DNA from: Neoceratodus forsteri
Lineage: Eukaryota > Chordata > Ceratodontiformes > Ceratodontidae
NCBI GenBank assembly: GCA_016271365.2
Contig: CM057452.1
Location: 1,241,207,001 to 1,241,271,000, forward strand
Direction of reading: 5' to 3'
DNA length: 64,000 nt
This document shows positions 33,914 through 44,013 of this stretch, piece after piece. The notes below the pieces were generated by a model. It saw nothing but the letters and a program-made list of their open reading frames with translations. It searched no databases and had not been told where the DNA came from. The first letter of the stretch is position 1; each line of letters starts with the position of its first letter. The position numbers and the translations under genes are program-made.

Positions 33914-34708
33914 TCAGGTCTGGACCTCTGCTGAAGGGGGCCCCTCTCCCACCTCCTTGTCTCCCAGTTTCTCTCCAGTCATGCTCTTCTCCCTCATGTC
34001 TGCAATATGTTGCATCTCCCCCATCTGGTTAACATTTATGTTTCCCCTTCTCCCTCTGGGACTATTTCTATCCTTTCCATTGCCGGTCTGTGATGCCCTA
34101 TGGGTATCCGACTCCCTCCCCCCGGCATCTGTATCAGTTTCCTCATTTCCACCAACCCCTTCCTCCCCCTCTAGGTTGCTTAGTAGCTCAAATTTATTGT
34201 GACACTCTATGTCAGCCTCCATCAAGTAACCCAAGTTTCCCCTGACTGTACCTCTAAACTGCCCCTCCTCTTCCCCTCTTGCTCTGTTCTTCTTAGGAGC
34301 TCCCTTCCCACAGTCTGCTGTTTTAGGCTTCCCCACAACAGCCCCTCCTGACTCTTCCCCCTCCACTATCTTTAGGAATGTTCACCCTATACGCGTTCCC
34401 CTTAGCATCAACATCCCTATCTAAGGGTCCTCTGTCCCTAATATCCCCCCTCCTGCTTGCTGTAACATAACGTCCTGTAATTTCAGAGCATTGCCCCAGC
34501 ATCCCCTCAGCCCCACCCTTCTGCTGCCCATATTCACATCCCTTATCCTTGGACACCCCCCCAGCCTACTCCTTAACCAATATACCTCACTCCTGATACA
34601 AAACAGCTGTCTACAGAGTGGGCAGCCTCTCTCTCTCCAGGCCCAATTGAGAATTATTGCCATCCCACAGCCTGTGCAGCCTACAACCCTTCCGAAGATG
34701 CCTGCCAT
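33914..34708 (-). pseudogene. CR1 ORF1 N-terminal zinc-finger-like region and linker
   Basis: Frame 34708-34421 starts MAGIFGRVVGCTGCGMAI and contains CPLCRQLFCIRSEVYWLR, giving Cys pairs CTGC and CPLC of the PHD/treble-clef-like finger at the start of CR1 ORF1. Frame 34366-33914 is an acidic, Gly-Glu-rich linker that includes HNKFELLSNLEGEEG. The linker leads to the esterase domain. The overlapping frames near 34320-34420 show a frameshift. Confidence 0.65.
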
Positions 34709-35058
34709 GGTGGAATATGGCCACCCTGTTTGTCCTCCTCTGTTTATAATGGCACACCCCCTTTTCTCAGTCCCTTCCCCTGGAATACAGTTTCTCTCTA
34801 TACTGACTGCAGTTATTTACAAACCCAATTTCAACCCCACCAATAAAGTTCCCAAGTCTCACAAACACATACAGTCCAGTGTGTGTCCAGTCCCACTAAC
34901 AGTGTTTGCATGCAGACATCAGGTACCGTATGATGTCACAGTCCTGTTGCTTCGAATTTCAGTCCCAAACAGAAATACACAGGCCTTCAATCCCAACCCC
35001 CAGTGGCTTTTCAGTATTTAAGAAAGCCTACAAAACAGGGTGGGTGGAGGGCTCTACC

Positions 35059-35566
35059 AACACCAGGCAAACATCACATTTAAATTTCACTCTAATTATC
35101 ACTGCCAAACAAGTGTTCCCAAGCCTCAAAAGTTACAATATCACAGCCCAAGTAACAGTTCTAGCTCAAAGTAGTAATTTTTAACACATAGAACTAATTT
35201 CACATACAAAACTATTCAAATATTTCAGTTAAAACAGAATATAACCCCAGACCTCTGTCCTTACCAGCCTCCTGCTTATGTTCCCAAGTGAACAATGAAA
35301 GACAAGGTGATTGCTGTTAATTTCCCCTCCCCTAACACCAGGCAAACATCACATTTAAATTTCGCTCTAATTATCACTGCCAAACAAGTGTTCCCAAGCC
35401 TCAAAAGTTACAATATCACAGCCCAAGTAACAGTTCTAGCTCAAAATAGTCATTTTTAACATATAGAACTAATTTCATGTACAAAACTATTCAAATATCT
35501 CAGTTAAAACAGAATATAACCCCAGACCTCTGTCCTTACCAGCCTCCTGCTTATGTTCCCAAGTGC
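35059..35566 (-). repeat. 275-bp tandem repeat in CR1 5' UTR
   Basis: A unit beginning aacaccaggcaaacatcaca starts at 35059 and again at 35334, a period of 275 bp. The second copy is complete to about 35566 and nearly identical to the first over 230 bp. Tandem 5' UTR monomers act as promoters in several LINE families. That role is inferred here. Confidence 0.9.
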
Positions 35567-35649
35567 TGGGGGCTTTGTCACTGCGCCCACTGTACCCCCC
35601 TGGACTTCTTATAATCTTATAATCAATTCTGAGGGGGTGTGGACATAGA

Positions 35650-35775
35650 GGCAAGAAAAAAATAAATACAAGTAAAAGATTCCAATGTCAGGAATAAAAC
35701 TTCATTCCCCAACCCCATCCACTGCAGAGTTGGGTGCTCTAGCCACTCCACTATGGGAGCGGCTTGACCGAGCAC
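35650..35775 (-). mobile_element. tRNA-like SINE fragment
   Basis: On the minus strand, gtggctagagcacc (A-box region, about 35732-35746) and ggggttggggaat (B-box region, about 35704-35716) lie in tRNA-like order and spacing, followed by an AT-rich tail near 35650. It sits between the CR1 5' end and element B ORF1. No complete tRNA fold is present. Confidence 0.5.
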
Positions 35776-35881
35776 CTAACTGGCAGTGTTCAGATCCATT
35801 CTCCTTCATGGTGAGCGTCGGGGGTAGTGATACTTTTGTATCACTGTAATTTCCTTGTCTCTTTAAAAGCATGTGCTCTAC

Positions 35882-36424
35882 TCACAGCGTGGTCAAGCTA
35901 TGTGTGGTTTTCTCCATGCAGGTATGATCCAGTAGGTATTTGCCATTCCCAATGCCCACCGCTGAAGACACATCTTTTTGCTGAATTTCTGAGGTTCCAG
36001 ATGTACTGCCCGTGCTGTGTGGCATTACTGTGATTGAATCTGTAGTTTTCCCAGCACACTGCTCAGGGTTGGGGAGTTTGACAGGCTTGTCAGACTCCAC
36101 TGTGGTGTCTTTTGATGTTCCTATGTCAGTAGCTCTCAGCTGGGCCATGTTGTCAAGTGGAACAGCTTGAGTCATAGTAGATTCTGCATATTTCTGTAGT
36201 GAGGGTAGCTGCACTTTTAAACTTTCTTTCATTGCCAAATACTGACTTTCTTCCTGCTGCAGTTCTTTTTGTAAATAAGTTATTAACATGTTCCTTGCTG
36301 CATTCTCTGTAGTTTTGTATTCTTCTTGAAGAGGCTGCTGAGCTGTCACCTTCCATCCATTCTTCATCTGCACCGAGTCGGGAGCCACATCATCCATGGT
36401 AATTTCATCCACCAATGCAGCCAT
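35882..36424 (-). pseudogene. Element B ORF1 N-terminal part, coiled coil
   Basis: A 180-residue frame starts MAALVDEITMDDVAPDSVQM. It has a helical block LITYLQKELQQEESQYLAMK, comparable with QLEKELEEQQSLLFQMLAKE in element A, then a Ser/Thr-rich linker. It is the start of the ORF1 that continues at 29746 across the CR1. The 5' leader reads cagtaggggg...aacaaagatggctgctcc (rc of 36514-36480). The CR1-SINE block truncates the frame after HSLTTL. Confidence 0.72.
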
Positions 36425-36516
36425 TTCTGCACTTTTTCAGATCATCAGTCATGTCCATCTGTACCTCCTTGTCTGCTGGAGCAGCCATCTTTGTTGGCAG
36501 GGGTTCCCCCTACTGC

Positions 36517-36532
36517 AAGAGTTGGGGAATTG
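36517..36532 (+). repeat. Target-motif copy 3 (element B 5' end / element C 3' end)
   Basis: The motif caagagttggggaatt joins B and C. It agrees with the other copies at most positions and is preceded by ttccccctact, which pairs with it as a small hairpin. Confidence 0.75.
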
Positions 36533-36782
36533 TTTTAATTGACAGGAAAATTGTGAAATAACAGTCAATGAGGAAATTGGAATCTAAACAAAAATTTCAA
36601 ATACTAATTTAAATTGATATGACAATAGTGAAAACCTAGCAACAATACAGAAGAAAAGAAGCCATCAATATAAAAAAAAACAGTACCCTAACCATTTAAG
36701 GGGAAAAAAGAAACCTTAAGAGAAAACAACAGAACCTAAAAAAAAAAAAAAAGAAACCTGCAGAGTCAAAAACCAATTATAA

Positions 36783-37196
36783 TCATGCCAGTACCCCCTG
36801 AAAAGTAGATTCAGAGACCTTGCTCTGCACATTTTGATAAATCAAGGATAAACTGCGGGCTATTTGAACCACCATTTGGTGATCTGTAAATACTTTTTGT
36901 TGCAACAAAAGAGCACACTGGGCTTGCCACATGTAAAATCTACACACAGCAAATATAAGCCTCAATGTGCTATGATAAAATGTGGGCAGTCTTGGGGGCA
37001 ATATTCTATAAATAAGAATATCATATGTAATAGGGTGGAGACACCTGTCTCTCCATGTCCTTAAAAATAGAGACCAAAAAACTTGGGAGAAAGGACACAA
37101 CAGAAAAAAATGCTCTATTGACTCCATAACCTCCCCACAGGTAGGCCGAGGACACATCCTTTCCACCACAGCCTTATGCTTATGCATCCCTCGCAC
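36783..37196 (-). pseudogene. Element C ORF2 C-terminal zinc region
   Basis: The 137-residue frame has CPRPTCGEVMESIEHFFLLC followed by PFSQVFW, the CX4C..ExxxHxxxxC pattern of the zinc-binding RT-associated region in L1/Tx1 ORF2. LPTFYHSTLRLIFAVCRFYM and a helical tail follow. The region is thought to help bind element RNA. The frame is open to its stop (GVLA), and it is well preserved relative to the RT upstream. Confidence 0.8.
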
Positions 37197-37897
37197 CCCC
37201 AGCCAGCTGTGACAAGAAAGTCATGCAGCATCCCAATACTTAAGAGATATTCTTTTATCTTTTAACTGTTGGAAAACTTCTTGTAAACTAGTTTTCCCCT
37301 CCCCCCAAATCTGGGTAACTTCATAAAAATAGTCCCATATAACTGAAACATAAAGTTTCTTTCCTGATATTAGAGACAATAAATTGAGTGGTGAGTTTCC
37401 ATTGTTTCAATTTCAAAAACACAGACTTCAAAAAGTTTGGCAAATGAAACACTTTAAGTTGCAAGGGAATCACAAAGGGGTCCAACTTCCACCTGTCCAC
37501 TACCTTAGAAATCCAACTAAAAAAGGCCAGTCCATACTGAAAAACCACCTTGCAAAATGGGGTAGATATTCCAATAAATAAAAAGACTGAAAAAAGACAA
37601 TTGGATGAAGCATTCTGATGCCTCTGTGATAATAGTCATGATACATTGGGTTTCTCTTAATGGAATTAAGCTGAATTCCTCAAAAGCCTTAAAAGAATGT
37701 ATTCCTAACTTTCACTTCAAAAGCCAGGGGAAGTAGAAAACATGCACTACATGTACAAACAAAGGAAGTATCAATGTTTTTAGTAGAAATACCATTTTCC
37801 TCTTTGAAATTGAATATTGCTTCCAAGAGCTGACTACACCTGTAGCTCTAGAAGTAGCCCTATCCCAATTCAGAGAGCCATCATTCTGACCACCAAA

Positions 37898-38845
37898 TCA
37901 TAAACCCAGAATTTTTATTTGGGTATTAGAAATAGAGATACTGGTTAGAGACAAAGCCTGACTAGCCACTGCTGAAGAATTCAGGCACATGCCTACACTC
38001 TTCTGGTAATTCAATTTGGACCCAGATACACTTTCAAATTTTGCAAGTACAAGTACCAGAATCTGATCCACAATCTGAGTAGTGGTGCAAAGGCATATGT
38101 CATCTGCATAGGCGCAGACAGGAGGTACTGTCTGCCCATTTGATAACTGAAGCCTTGGAATTGAGACATCCTTTGCAATTTTACATACTAAAAAGTCAGT
38201 TTGCAAAGCATATAGGAGGGGGCTCAGGGGACATCACTGTTAAACCCCTTTTCTTCCTAGGAAAGCTGATCCTAGAGTACCATTAATATATGGTTGAATC
38301 CAATTATTGCCATATAGCAATCTTATCCAATCAATAAACTTCATGGGTATATAATAAGTAGCCATTACCTGATAAAGATATTCATGGTTCACATGGTCAA
38401 AAGCCTTCTCCTGATCTAGAGAAAGTAAAAGGATGGCAGACTGTGTGCCAGACCCATTCAGCACCAAATCCCTTAACAGGAGGTGGTTGTAAAAAATGTA
38501 TTTTCTAGCAACAGCACAAGACTGTGCCAGAGAGATGATAGAGCCAGCAGCCAGAGACGATCTCCTCAACAAAACTTATGCCAAGATTTTATAATCCACA
38601 TTTAGGAGAGTAATAGGTGTCCAATTCTTTAAATCATGTCTCTCATCTTTTTTAAACAATAGAATAAGCAAAGAGTGCACCATCTGGCTGGGCAAAGCAT
38701 CCCTTTGCAAGATGTTGTTAAAAACTTTAGTTAAGATAGGAGCCATGTATCGGAGAAAAGTTTTATAAAATTCTGCTGTGAGACCATCCAGTTCAGGCAA
38801 TGATTTAAGTTTCAGACTTTGTATAGCTTTAGTAGTTTTTTCCAA
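37898..38845 (-). pseudogene. Element C reverse transcriptase
   Basis: Frame 38845-38576 has LKLKSLPELDGLTAEFYKTF, the L1-type SPGxDGLxxEFYK block, and LLFKKDERHDLKNWTPITLL. Frame 38572-38240 has LLLSLDQEKAFDHVNHEYLY (motif A) and ends at the start of motif B. Frame 38206-37898 has PVCAYADDICLCTTT (YADD near 38105) and VSGSKLNYQKSVGM. Motif B falls at the frame break near 38225. All catalytic Asp residues can be read, but the ORF is not continuous. Confidence 0.87.
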
Positions 38846-39458
38846 AGTAACCTCCCTTGTCTTTGCTTCCCTATCTCTGAAGGAATAACAGGTATATCTA
38901 AATCCACCATATACTCAACATCAGGGATTAAAGAAGAGGGAGTGCCAACTGTGCTTCTGGAAATCCTGAACAATATTCAAGATTTCTTTAGGGTCCTCTC
39001 AAATTTCATTTTTGTCAGGGTCTAGTACTGTTTGTAACCTGTCTTTATAGCCTTTGAAAATATCTAAGACTGGTTTCTGGCCTTGTGTGCTGTACTGACC
39101 CTCCATCTTCAGAGAATCAGTGCTATTATATTGATAGCCATTTCAGTTTTTACCTTCTCAATAGCTGCCCTTAAATCTAAATGAGACTCATGCACAGTTG
39201 ATATTTATGAGAACAATGTTTGCTGCAACTGTAGGTCATTAAAATATACCATTTGACTTTTCCTTTTGCCAATTGTTGAAAACATTTCTGAAATTCAATC
39301 TTAGAGTCATGCCACCATCCAAGTGTAGAATAATATGTTTCAATGATGGAGGTACATGCTTTAATAAGGTCCCCACACTGAGCTATTATATAAGGATCTT
39401 GTAGTAAGGTGCAATTTAATTTCCACCCAGAAGGTGGTTTAGATGACCCTGAAGCTGA

Positions 39459-39556
39459 TCATAATGTACACTGTAGAGATACTGCTAAATGATCTGAAGT
39501 CTCACATGGTAATGTGGTATAGTAGCTTTGCCCATCCAAATTTAAAGTCTTCTCCT
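39459..39556 (-). pseudogene. Element C endonuclease C-terminal end
   Basis: The minus-strand frame reads NLDGQSYYTTLPCETSDHLA then VSLQC, where TSDHLAV is the last catalytic block of an APE endonuclease. The rest of the open frame to 39680 belongs to the nested LINE on the other strand. The preceding endonuclease part is beyond 40798. Confidence 0.7.
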
Positions 39557-40797
39557 CAAATGGCTTAACTATTGAGGTGGTGGATTCTTTCAAATATCTG
39601 AGTGTCACACTTGACCCATCATTAAATTTTGACCTACACATACAACTGACTTGCAAGCAGGTAAACACCAAAATTGGCATACCATACCCTACCAGTTATG
39701 TGCTTACTCCCTTGGCAAGGGTTGCTGTAGCACGTGGCATCCTCCTGCCCTCACTTACTTATGGGGCTGCTACATACACCTCTGTGTGCAAAACAAGTCT
39801 TTGGAAGTGGGACATAACTTACACCATTTGTCTCTATGCGTCTTCCTCACATAAGGTGAAACACCACTGCCTCCTTTATTCAGAGCTGGGATGGCTTCCT
39901 CCACTCGAGCTATGGCTTTATGCCTATGGCTCTGTCATAGACAATATTGTTCGGCTACAAATACCCAAACACTTTGTGGCCCACTTCCAAATCAACACAC
40001 CCTCCTATGGGCTGAGATCCACTGACGGTGCCCCCTTCTTCATGCCTAGACACTATACCTCCAAAGGTGCAAGTGCTTTTGCCTGTCATGCCCCCCAATA
40101 CTGGAACTCCTTCCCTCAAGCCATGTGCCAAGCACCATCATATGCAACATTTAAGAAAAAAACTGCATTCCCATCTTGAATCCTCCTACATGTGCCGATG
40201 TTTCATACCCCCTTAGTGCTCACCTCCTCCCTACCTAGTCTCTCCCTACTTATGCTGCTTTTACTCTACTATATAAATAACACTTCCCCCATCTGTATGT
40301 CCTACCTTCCACTTAGACTTGTCCCCTATCCTTTTCCTGCTTTATTTTATATCTCCATTACTCCTATACCTCCTAGTTTTTCCTGACTATCGATCCCAAA
40401 TAAACACTATAGCATTCACAATCTATCTTGTTTTTCCTCAAAACATAAATGTTATGTAACCTGTATTTTGAATATGTTTCTGTTTATTATTCCCATCACA
40501 CTGTTATTGCATCTACCCTGTTGGTAGCCACTTCTTTTTGCATATTACTTTCTCACACTGTTAATACTTTCTACCTTGTCTTTAGCCACCTTTCCTTTTC
40601 TCTATTTACTCTGTATGCTATTGTCAATTACGTCGTGCTTGTAATGAAATATATGCTATTGTCAATTATGTTGTACTTGTAATGAAATGTTCTGTATGCA
40701 TTGATGTACTGTACCCTCCCGGGTCATGCCTGAAAATAGTCATTGCCATGGCTAGTGCACGTACCCGGTAAACAAAAACTAAATAAATACAAATAAA
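39557..40797 (+). mobile_element. L2-like LINE 3' fragment nested in element C
   Basis: A plus-strand, 5'-truncated LINE carries the last 200 residues of ORF2, a 3' UTR and an end with actaaataaatacaaataaa (40779-40797). It splits the element C endonuclease between its middle and the SDH block. The junction near 39557 is approximate. Confidence 0.8.
39577..40179 (+). pseudogene. Nested LINE ORF2 C-terminal 200 residues
   Basis: An open frame contains VDSFKYLSVTLDPSLNFDLH, the block after the RT palm (FKYLGVxLDxxLxF), RGILLPSLTYGAATYTS, LGWLPPLELWLYAYG and SAFACHAPQYWNSFPQA near the end, with FKKKTAFPS before the stop. This is the RT thumb to C-terminus of an L2/Rex-type ORF2. It is an uninterrupted 200-residue frame, so the insertion may be relatively young. 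It lacks the catalytic domain and cannot work alone. Confidence 0.8.
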
Positions 40798-41582
40798 ATC
40801 AGTGAACTTGAAGATCAGGTGACAAAAATATAAACTCAGTCTGAGTAGCTGGGGAATCTTTAACATAGGTTTTAGCTCTGATCACGTGCTTTGCCCAAAA
40901 ATCTTCTACCAGTCCTGCAGTGCTGACAATGGACTTCAGTCAATTTAAATCACCAAATAGTTTTGATGTAATCCCACACTTATCTCCATGGTCCAGACCA
41001 CAATTGAAGTCACCTCAAAATATAATATATTTTGAGGTATGTATGTAAGTAAGGTTGAACCTTATGAAACAATGCAGTGTGCAAAGCAATGCTTTGAGGA
41101 GTGTTGATATCTATCATTCTAAATTTAGTTGATGCAAACACATCATCTATTAACAGGGCACAACCCAGACAGATTTCAACTACCCACCGTACCTGAAAAT
41201 CAAAGCCTCAAAACAAGATACCCACTCCATCACAAAGGTCCATACCTTGGGACCAGTATGATGCCCCAATGTTCCAGTCTTTCTGAACCTGAAAGATTTC
41301 ATAAAGTGTTTTCAATCGAGTATCTTCTACAAACAAGATATTATTCAGAAGATCTTTCAAAAATTGTGAAGTGGTCAGTGTCTTCCTATATGACTTCATG
41401 CTGCAAACATTCAAAGTCACAGACAGAAGAAGTTGGCCACCGTACATGAGCATGAAAAACAAAATACAGCAATCATCAATCTGGAACCTTCCCCCAGTGG
41501 ACCTCCTCAAACTTTTCTTTTTCACAGAAGCAGTATGTTCTGTTTGAGTATCAGAGTACACTTCCATTCTTGAGGATGCCAA
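40798..41582 (-). pseudogene. Element C endonuclease N-terminal and middle part
   Basis: Frame 41582-41208 runs from a non-homologous leader into LLLSVTLNVCSMKSYRKTLT, DLLNNILFVEDTRLKTLYEI and KDWNIGASYWSQGMDLCDGV, then GILF. TLNVCSMKS is the first endonuclease strand. ILFVEDT replaces the ILCLQET-type block with its catalytic Glu retained as VED. Sequence near 41010-40985 encodes the GDFN region (rc of tcaattgtggtctgga area). It is interrupted at 40798 by the nested LINE. Confidence 0.65.
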
Positions 41583-41953
41583 GAAGAGGTATCAGACTCC
41601 TCCCCTTTATCCTCCATGTCCCCCCAATTCCTACATTTAGAAAGAGCCAAGTACCTATTCCCAGTGACCACTGGATTCATATAGTAGGTGAAGTTCTTTC
41701 AGCCTTCCTTTTACCTCTTCCTCGGCTGCTGGGTTTAACCACTACTAGTGGAGTTTCTGTAACTGGGGTGGGAGGAGGGGACATATTCTTCATAGCAGCC
41801 AGGACTTTCTTACTGTAGGAGCATGATCTAGATCCTGAGGAACAGGAGCCAGAATCGTTTGTCTAGAAATAGAGGAGAGGTTGGCCCATGGCTCCTGTTC
41901 AGATACTAAGGTGCACGGTGTTGTAGTATGTGAAGAGGTGGGAGGTCCAATAC

Positions 41954-42250
41954 CTAGGAGTCCACAGGCATGACAGTAGTATATACAGAAAGTGCCTGTG
42001 CCTGATATTCAGTAATAAACTGCTCCTGATTCAGAGGAACCCTATCCAGATGGTGGTGTTTAGCCCAAGAACATTGCCTATAGGAATGCCCACTCTCATC
42101 ACGTAAATTGTATCTAAATAGGTTTGGGCACCCCAGGCTAACATGCTCATACTCAAGGCTCAAGTTGCAACTTGGTTTGTCCCAGATTGAACTTAAATGT
42201 GTTCTAGCCCCACATTTGTGACAGGTCCATGGTTGGCCAGGGTAGAACAT
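41954..42250 (-). pseudogene. Element C ORF1 CCHC zinc knuckles
   Basis: The frame begins MFYPGQPWTCHKCGARTHLS and has CHKCGARTHLSSIW, CNLSLEYEHVSLGC and NLRDESGHSYRQC, three knuckle remnants in the same layout as in B. Some Cys residues are substituted: the end of knuckle 1 is W and the second Cys of knuckle 2 is S. It would be a weaker nucleic-acid binder even if expressed. The frame then ends in a tail with DRVPLNQEQF. Confidence 0.78.
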
Positions 42251-42578
42251 AAACTCCGGTCCCTACCACGATAAAAGCTGCCAGGCAAATGCAAAAGCTC
42301 AGCTTCTGTCTGTATAAGCTAAACTTTAACCATCCAGCTACCTGTCCACACCAAACCATCATTTAAAATGGGTTTAGGACATTCCAAAATATCACACCGT
42401 TGTGTGAGCCAATACTGCGCATCAGAAATACTGACTCTCTCACTCTAAAACAACAATGTGATGATCTTAACTGTTGGTTTCGTTAAAGGGATAGGAAAGA
42501 AGGGGGCCCAAAGCTTATTATCTTTTATCAGGGGATACTTCTGACAGAAGTTTTCCAGCATGGCTATAGTTTTAAAAC

Positions 42579-43793
42579 TTAGATCCAGATAGCCTCCCCT
42601 TTAACATGTATAAGGGAAAATAAATCATGTGTTCTAATGCCCATCATTTCCTTAAGCATCATGTGCAGCATGCTTTTTCTCGCTGGTGCTGTGTGAACAT
42701 CCCCATTAAATTTTAATCTGACAACATTGCTGCGCTGAGCAGGCTCACCCACCCTTTGAAACAAATCTGACATTTTAAACTGTGTTGAACAGCCTTGAGT
42801 ATTTTCAGTTCCCAACATTTCAGTTTGAGTTGCAGAAGAGCAAGGAACCTCTTTTCCTACAGCAACCTGCATGTTTTGTTCCAGAGCAACAGAAGATAGA
42901 GCTTCTACAGTATATGTGCAGTCCCTGCATCCACACCAGTGGGCCATAAATTCTTTGTAGCAATATTCCTGCCCAGTAGAGCAGAGCCAGAAAGTTTTCC
43001 TTGGTTGGACCCCACTGTGGCAAATTGGGGATAAGAAACAGGGTGTAAATCCAAACATGCTGCCATATTTCCTTGTATGATTGCTGCTGCTGGAACTGAG
43101 CCCGCGGTGAGTGCCATCCATCCCCCATAAGAGTTTGCTCCCAGCCAGCTGCTGCCAGTGCTGCTACTGGACTCAGTGCTAGGACTCTAGACTCTACTGA
43201 CCTGTACCTTCCACTACACAAATGTAGAGTGCTTGAAGGTGAAACCACAATATCAGGTTCCTCTAACTGATGAGTAGAATTTAGCCCTGTAGAAGAAATG
43301 CCCTCTAATGGAGATGGAATCTCTCAATCAAGAGACTGACCAGACTGAGAAGGGTCTGATTGGGCAGTGGTGTCATTCACATCCTCCCACAGCAGTTTCA
43401 ATAAGAAATATTTATGTGTTCACATCACACCTTAAAGCAAATCCTCCTGCGACTGGCCAGCATCATAACAGGGAACTGCATTTTCATGGTCTACACCAGT
43501 GTTACCTTGAATAATGGGTCCTTGCAGAGAGTTTGCTGAAATCTGTTGTGATGCACATTGTAAATCCTCCTCCATGCATTCTGTCAGATCAGCATTATTG
43601 GTGGCAGCCGCTGCATTCTCAACCAAATTGTAACTTGCACCACCAGTGCTGACTGTATCTGAACTCTGACCATGACTGTTACATGTAACCTCCCTACTTT
43701 CTGACTTCTGTGATTCCAGCTCTCCCCCTCATCCATCTCCAACTCCATCTCCACCTCCACCCCTTTGCTCCAGGATGTCAGCCTTCTTGGCAA
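42579..43793 (-). pseudogene. Element C ORF1 N-terminal and middle parts
   Basis: Frames 43793-43584 and 43626-43432 form the N-terminal part, with VEVEMELEMDEGESWNHRSQ. Frame 43248-42820 has TLMGDGWHSPRAQFQQQQSY, matching MGDGW in element B. Frame 43121-42579 has FKMSDLFQRVGEPAQRSNVV, VRLKFNGDVHTAP and LMHMMLKEMMGIRTHDLF-like sequence, aligning to the RNA-binding middle of ORF1 in A and B. At least three frameshifts break the ORF. Confidence 0.65.
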
Positions 43794-43818
43794 TGACTGA
43801 CAAGGAGTCCCCTACTGG

Positions 43819-43835
43819 CAAGAGCAAGGGAATTT
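43819..43835 (+). repeat. Target-motif copy 4 (element C 5' end / SINE 3' half)
   Basis: The motif caagagcaagggaattt is directly followed by SINE sequence cccttgtgtcctggcc. This is the far end of the target site opened at 14419-14437. Confidence 0.8.
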
Positions 43836-44013
43836 CCCTTGTGTCCTGGCCAAATGTCCCCACATTCAATAGAAATACCACCTACAGCTTAATATGGTTC
43901 TGTATGTCAGTCTGCATGTGTATCTTTTCCCACTCTCCCAGGACGAGACTGAAAATAGGCAGAATAGCAAAGTCCTCTTTTCCTGGTCAAGAAAAGCTAA
44001 ATAAATAAAATAA
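43819..44013 (+). mobile_element. SINE, 3' half
   Basis: After the target motif the sequence runs cccttgtgtcctggccaaat and ends tcctggtcaagaaaagctaa, then ataaataaaat (43981-44012). This is the expected continuation of the SINE interrupted at 14436, including an L2-type tail. The halves are 29.4 kb apart. Orientation is the same (plus) for both. Confidence 0.78.

Larger units (their letters stand above)
29930..35600 (-). mobile_element. Near full-length CR1 LINE nested in element B
   Basis: The element reads right to left: 5' UTR with a duplicated 275-bp unit (35566-35059), ORF1 with zinc-finger-like start and SGNH esterase (34708-33077), ORF2 endonuclease and RT (32890-30406), and a 3' UTR ending in a TATGTTAG-type tail (rc of 29930-29945). 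CR1 tails consist of a short repeat in place of poly(A). It is split only by frameshifts and stops and is about 5.65 kb long. It interrupts ORF1 of Tx1-type element B, so it is younger than that insertion. Confidence 0.88.
24063..36516 (-). mobile_element. Tx1/L1-type LINE, element B (with CR1 and others nested)
   Basis: The element reads right to left from a 5' end near 36516. ORF1 N-terminus is at 36424-35882; a CR1 and a tRNA-like SINE follow (35775-29930); ORF1 resumes at 29746 and ends near 28560; an L2 tail is at 28016-27745; the endonuclease is at 27606-26950, a linker at 26886-26353 and the RT at 26208-25140. The 3' end is near 24063. Net length without insertions is about 6.2 kb. The two ORF1 pieces are the halves that elements A and C carry side by side, which shows that the CR1 split one element. 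Confidence 0.82.
36533..43818 (-). mobile_element. Tx1/L1-type LINE, element C (with L2-like LINE nested)
   Basis: This is the third head-to-tail element. From its 5' end near 43818 it has ORF1 (43793-41954), endonuclease (41500-40798 and 39556-39459), RT (38845-37898) and a C-terminal zinc region (37196-36783). A plus-strand LINE (39557-40797) interrupts the endonuclease. Net length is about 6.05 kb. Its 5' flank is the target motif followed by the SINE 3' half. Frames are broken as in A and B. Confidence 0.85.

Noticed and set aside
35700..35775. Functional tRNA gene
   Set aside because: A and B box-like strings are present, but the acceptor stem does not pair and the sequence runs into a SINE tail.
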